Position numbers and translations under genes: made by a program | Assembly: GCA_902797895.1 (NCBI GenBank) | Contig: CADBUS010000025.1 | Coordinates: 1-23,676 of the forward strand | Direction of reading: 5' to 3' | Source of the DNA: an uncultured Bacteroidia bacterium | GTDB lineage: Bacteria > Bacteroidota > Bacteroidia > Bacteroidales > UBA932 | DNA: 23,676 nucleotides | Shown here: one piece after another, positions 23,208 to 23,676 of the stretch | Position numbering within the stretch: the first letter of the stretch is position 1 | Layout: each line of letters starts with the position of its first letter | The notes under the pieces: model-generated | Databases searched by the model: none | Seen by the model: only the letters and a program-made list of their open reading frames with translations | What the model was told of the DNA's origin: nothing

Positions 23208-23214
23208 AAATATA
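23207..23214 (-). promoter_or_regulatory. nqrA promoter, -7 box
   Basis: TATATTTG on the minus strand matches the TAnnTTTG consensus, about 57 bp upstream of the nqrA ATG, giving a leader of roughly 50 bases. A clean TTG -33 element is not visible at 19-21 bp, so strength cannot be judged. It would drive nqrA-F and perhaps glnA. Confidence 0.5.
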
Positions 23215-23293
23215 GTCAAGATTTTCTTAAATGGGTAATTAAAGGCTAACTATCCGGATTGCAGACAAAAATATTTGCTATTGAATATTTAAC

Positions 23294-23301
23294 TACCTTT
23301 G
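23294..23301 (+). promoter_or_regulatory. Helicase gene promoter, -7 box
   Basis: TACCTTTG matches TAnnTTTG. A TTTG at 23274-23277 could be the -33 element, with a spacer of 16 bp, somewhat short. The box ends only 6 bp before the ATG at 23308, so the mRNA would have almost no leader. Confidence 0.5.
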
Positions 23302-23307
23302 CCGATT

Positions 23308-23676
23308 ATGGAAAATGAGGGGAATATAATTTTAGATGGATTGAATCCAGCTCAAAAGGAGGCGGTGATGTGCCTTACAGGGCCATCGCTGATAGTGGCA
23401 GGGGCGGGTAGCGGCAAGACCAAAGTGCTTACCTGCAAAATTGCAAACATACTCTCTCACGGATATAAGCCTTATTGTGTTTTGGCTCTTACCTTTACCA
23501 ATAAGGCGGCAAGGGAGATGAAAGAGCGCATTGGGCAGATGGTAGGGGATAGGCTCGCCCGCAGAATATATATGGGTACATTTCACTCCGTATTTTTGCG
23601 TTTTTTAAGGCAGTATGCTCATCTTTTAGGCTATCCGCCGGAGTTTACCGTTTATGACAAAAGCGATTCCAAGAGC
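23308..23676 (+). CDS. UvrD/PcrA/Rep-type DNA helicase, N-terminal part
   Basis: The first 123 codons of a superfamily 1A helicase that runs off the window. Visible motifs, in order: the Q motif region LNPAQKEAV (12-20), Walker A GAGSGKTKVL, motif Ia ALTFTNKAAREMKERI, and motif Ib GTFHSVFLRFLR. These helicases unwind DNA 3' to 5' in repair and replication restart. The N-terminal part cannot separate UvrD/PcrA from Rep; in Bacteroidota the gene is usually annotated uvrD or pcrA. It diverges from nqrA with 157 bp between the start codons. Start ATG at 23308 is supported by the normal distance to the Q motif. Confidence 0.9.
   Translation, partial: MENEGNIILDGLNPAQKEAVMCLTGPSLIVAGAGSGKTKVLTCKIANILSHGYKPYCVLALTFTNKAAREMKERIGQMVGDRLARRIYMGTFHSVFLRFLRQYAHLLGYPPEFTVYDKSDSKS

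Overview
The window is chromosomal DNA from a member of the Bacteroidota, most likely order Bacteroidales. The evidence is the gene order of the division and cell-wall (dcw) cluster (mraZ, rsmH, ftsL, ftsI, murE, mraY, murD, ftsW, murG, murC with no murF between murE and mraY), an MraY with the long extra loop usual in this phylum, a complete Na+-translocating NADH:quinone reductase operon (nqrA-F), candidate promoters with the phylum's TAnnTTTG -7 box, and little use of Shine-Dalgarno sequences. I cannot name genus or species. MurE carries the DNPR motif of meso-diaminopimelate-adding enzymes, so the wall is expected to be DAP-type.

Layout. Positions 1-11431 (minus strand) hold the dcw cluster as one tight transcription unit starting at mraZ and leaving the window inside MurC. 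MurG and MurC are not separate genes here: one uninterrupted frame of at least 663 codons runs through both. Positions 11432-11735 are the only large intergenic region. It is a divergent control region with an array of three 10-bp repeats matching the known MraZ-binding motif, the mraZ promoter, an unexplained GC-rich structured segment with a T-rich tail, a pyrE promoter candidate and a four-codon upstream ORF. Positions 11736-14296 (plus strand) carry pyrE, a small SRPBCC-like gene and an RsmF-type rRNA m5C methyltransferase. Positions 14304-23150 (minus strand) carry, in transcription order, nqrA-B-C-D-E-F, a type I-like glutamine synthetase and a secreted C1B cysteine peptidase. At 23308 a UvrD/PcrA/Rep-type helicase starts on the plus strand and runs off the window, divergent from nqrA.

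How the genes work together. The dcw genes make lipid II (MurE and MurD build the peptide stem, MraY makes lipid I, MurG makes lipid II, MurC recharges UDP-MurNAc) and supply septal synthesis (FtsW, FtsI, FtsL), with MraZ as likely autoregulator and RsmH as its usual companion. NqrA-F couples NADH oxidation to sodium export.

Most of the window is conserved housekeeping sequence. I see no mobile element, CRISPR array, tRNA or rRNA, and no convincing new defence or metabolic system. The most noteworthy items are the MurG-MurC fusion, the textbook MraZ operator, and the structured element plus mini-ORF upstream of pyrE.
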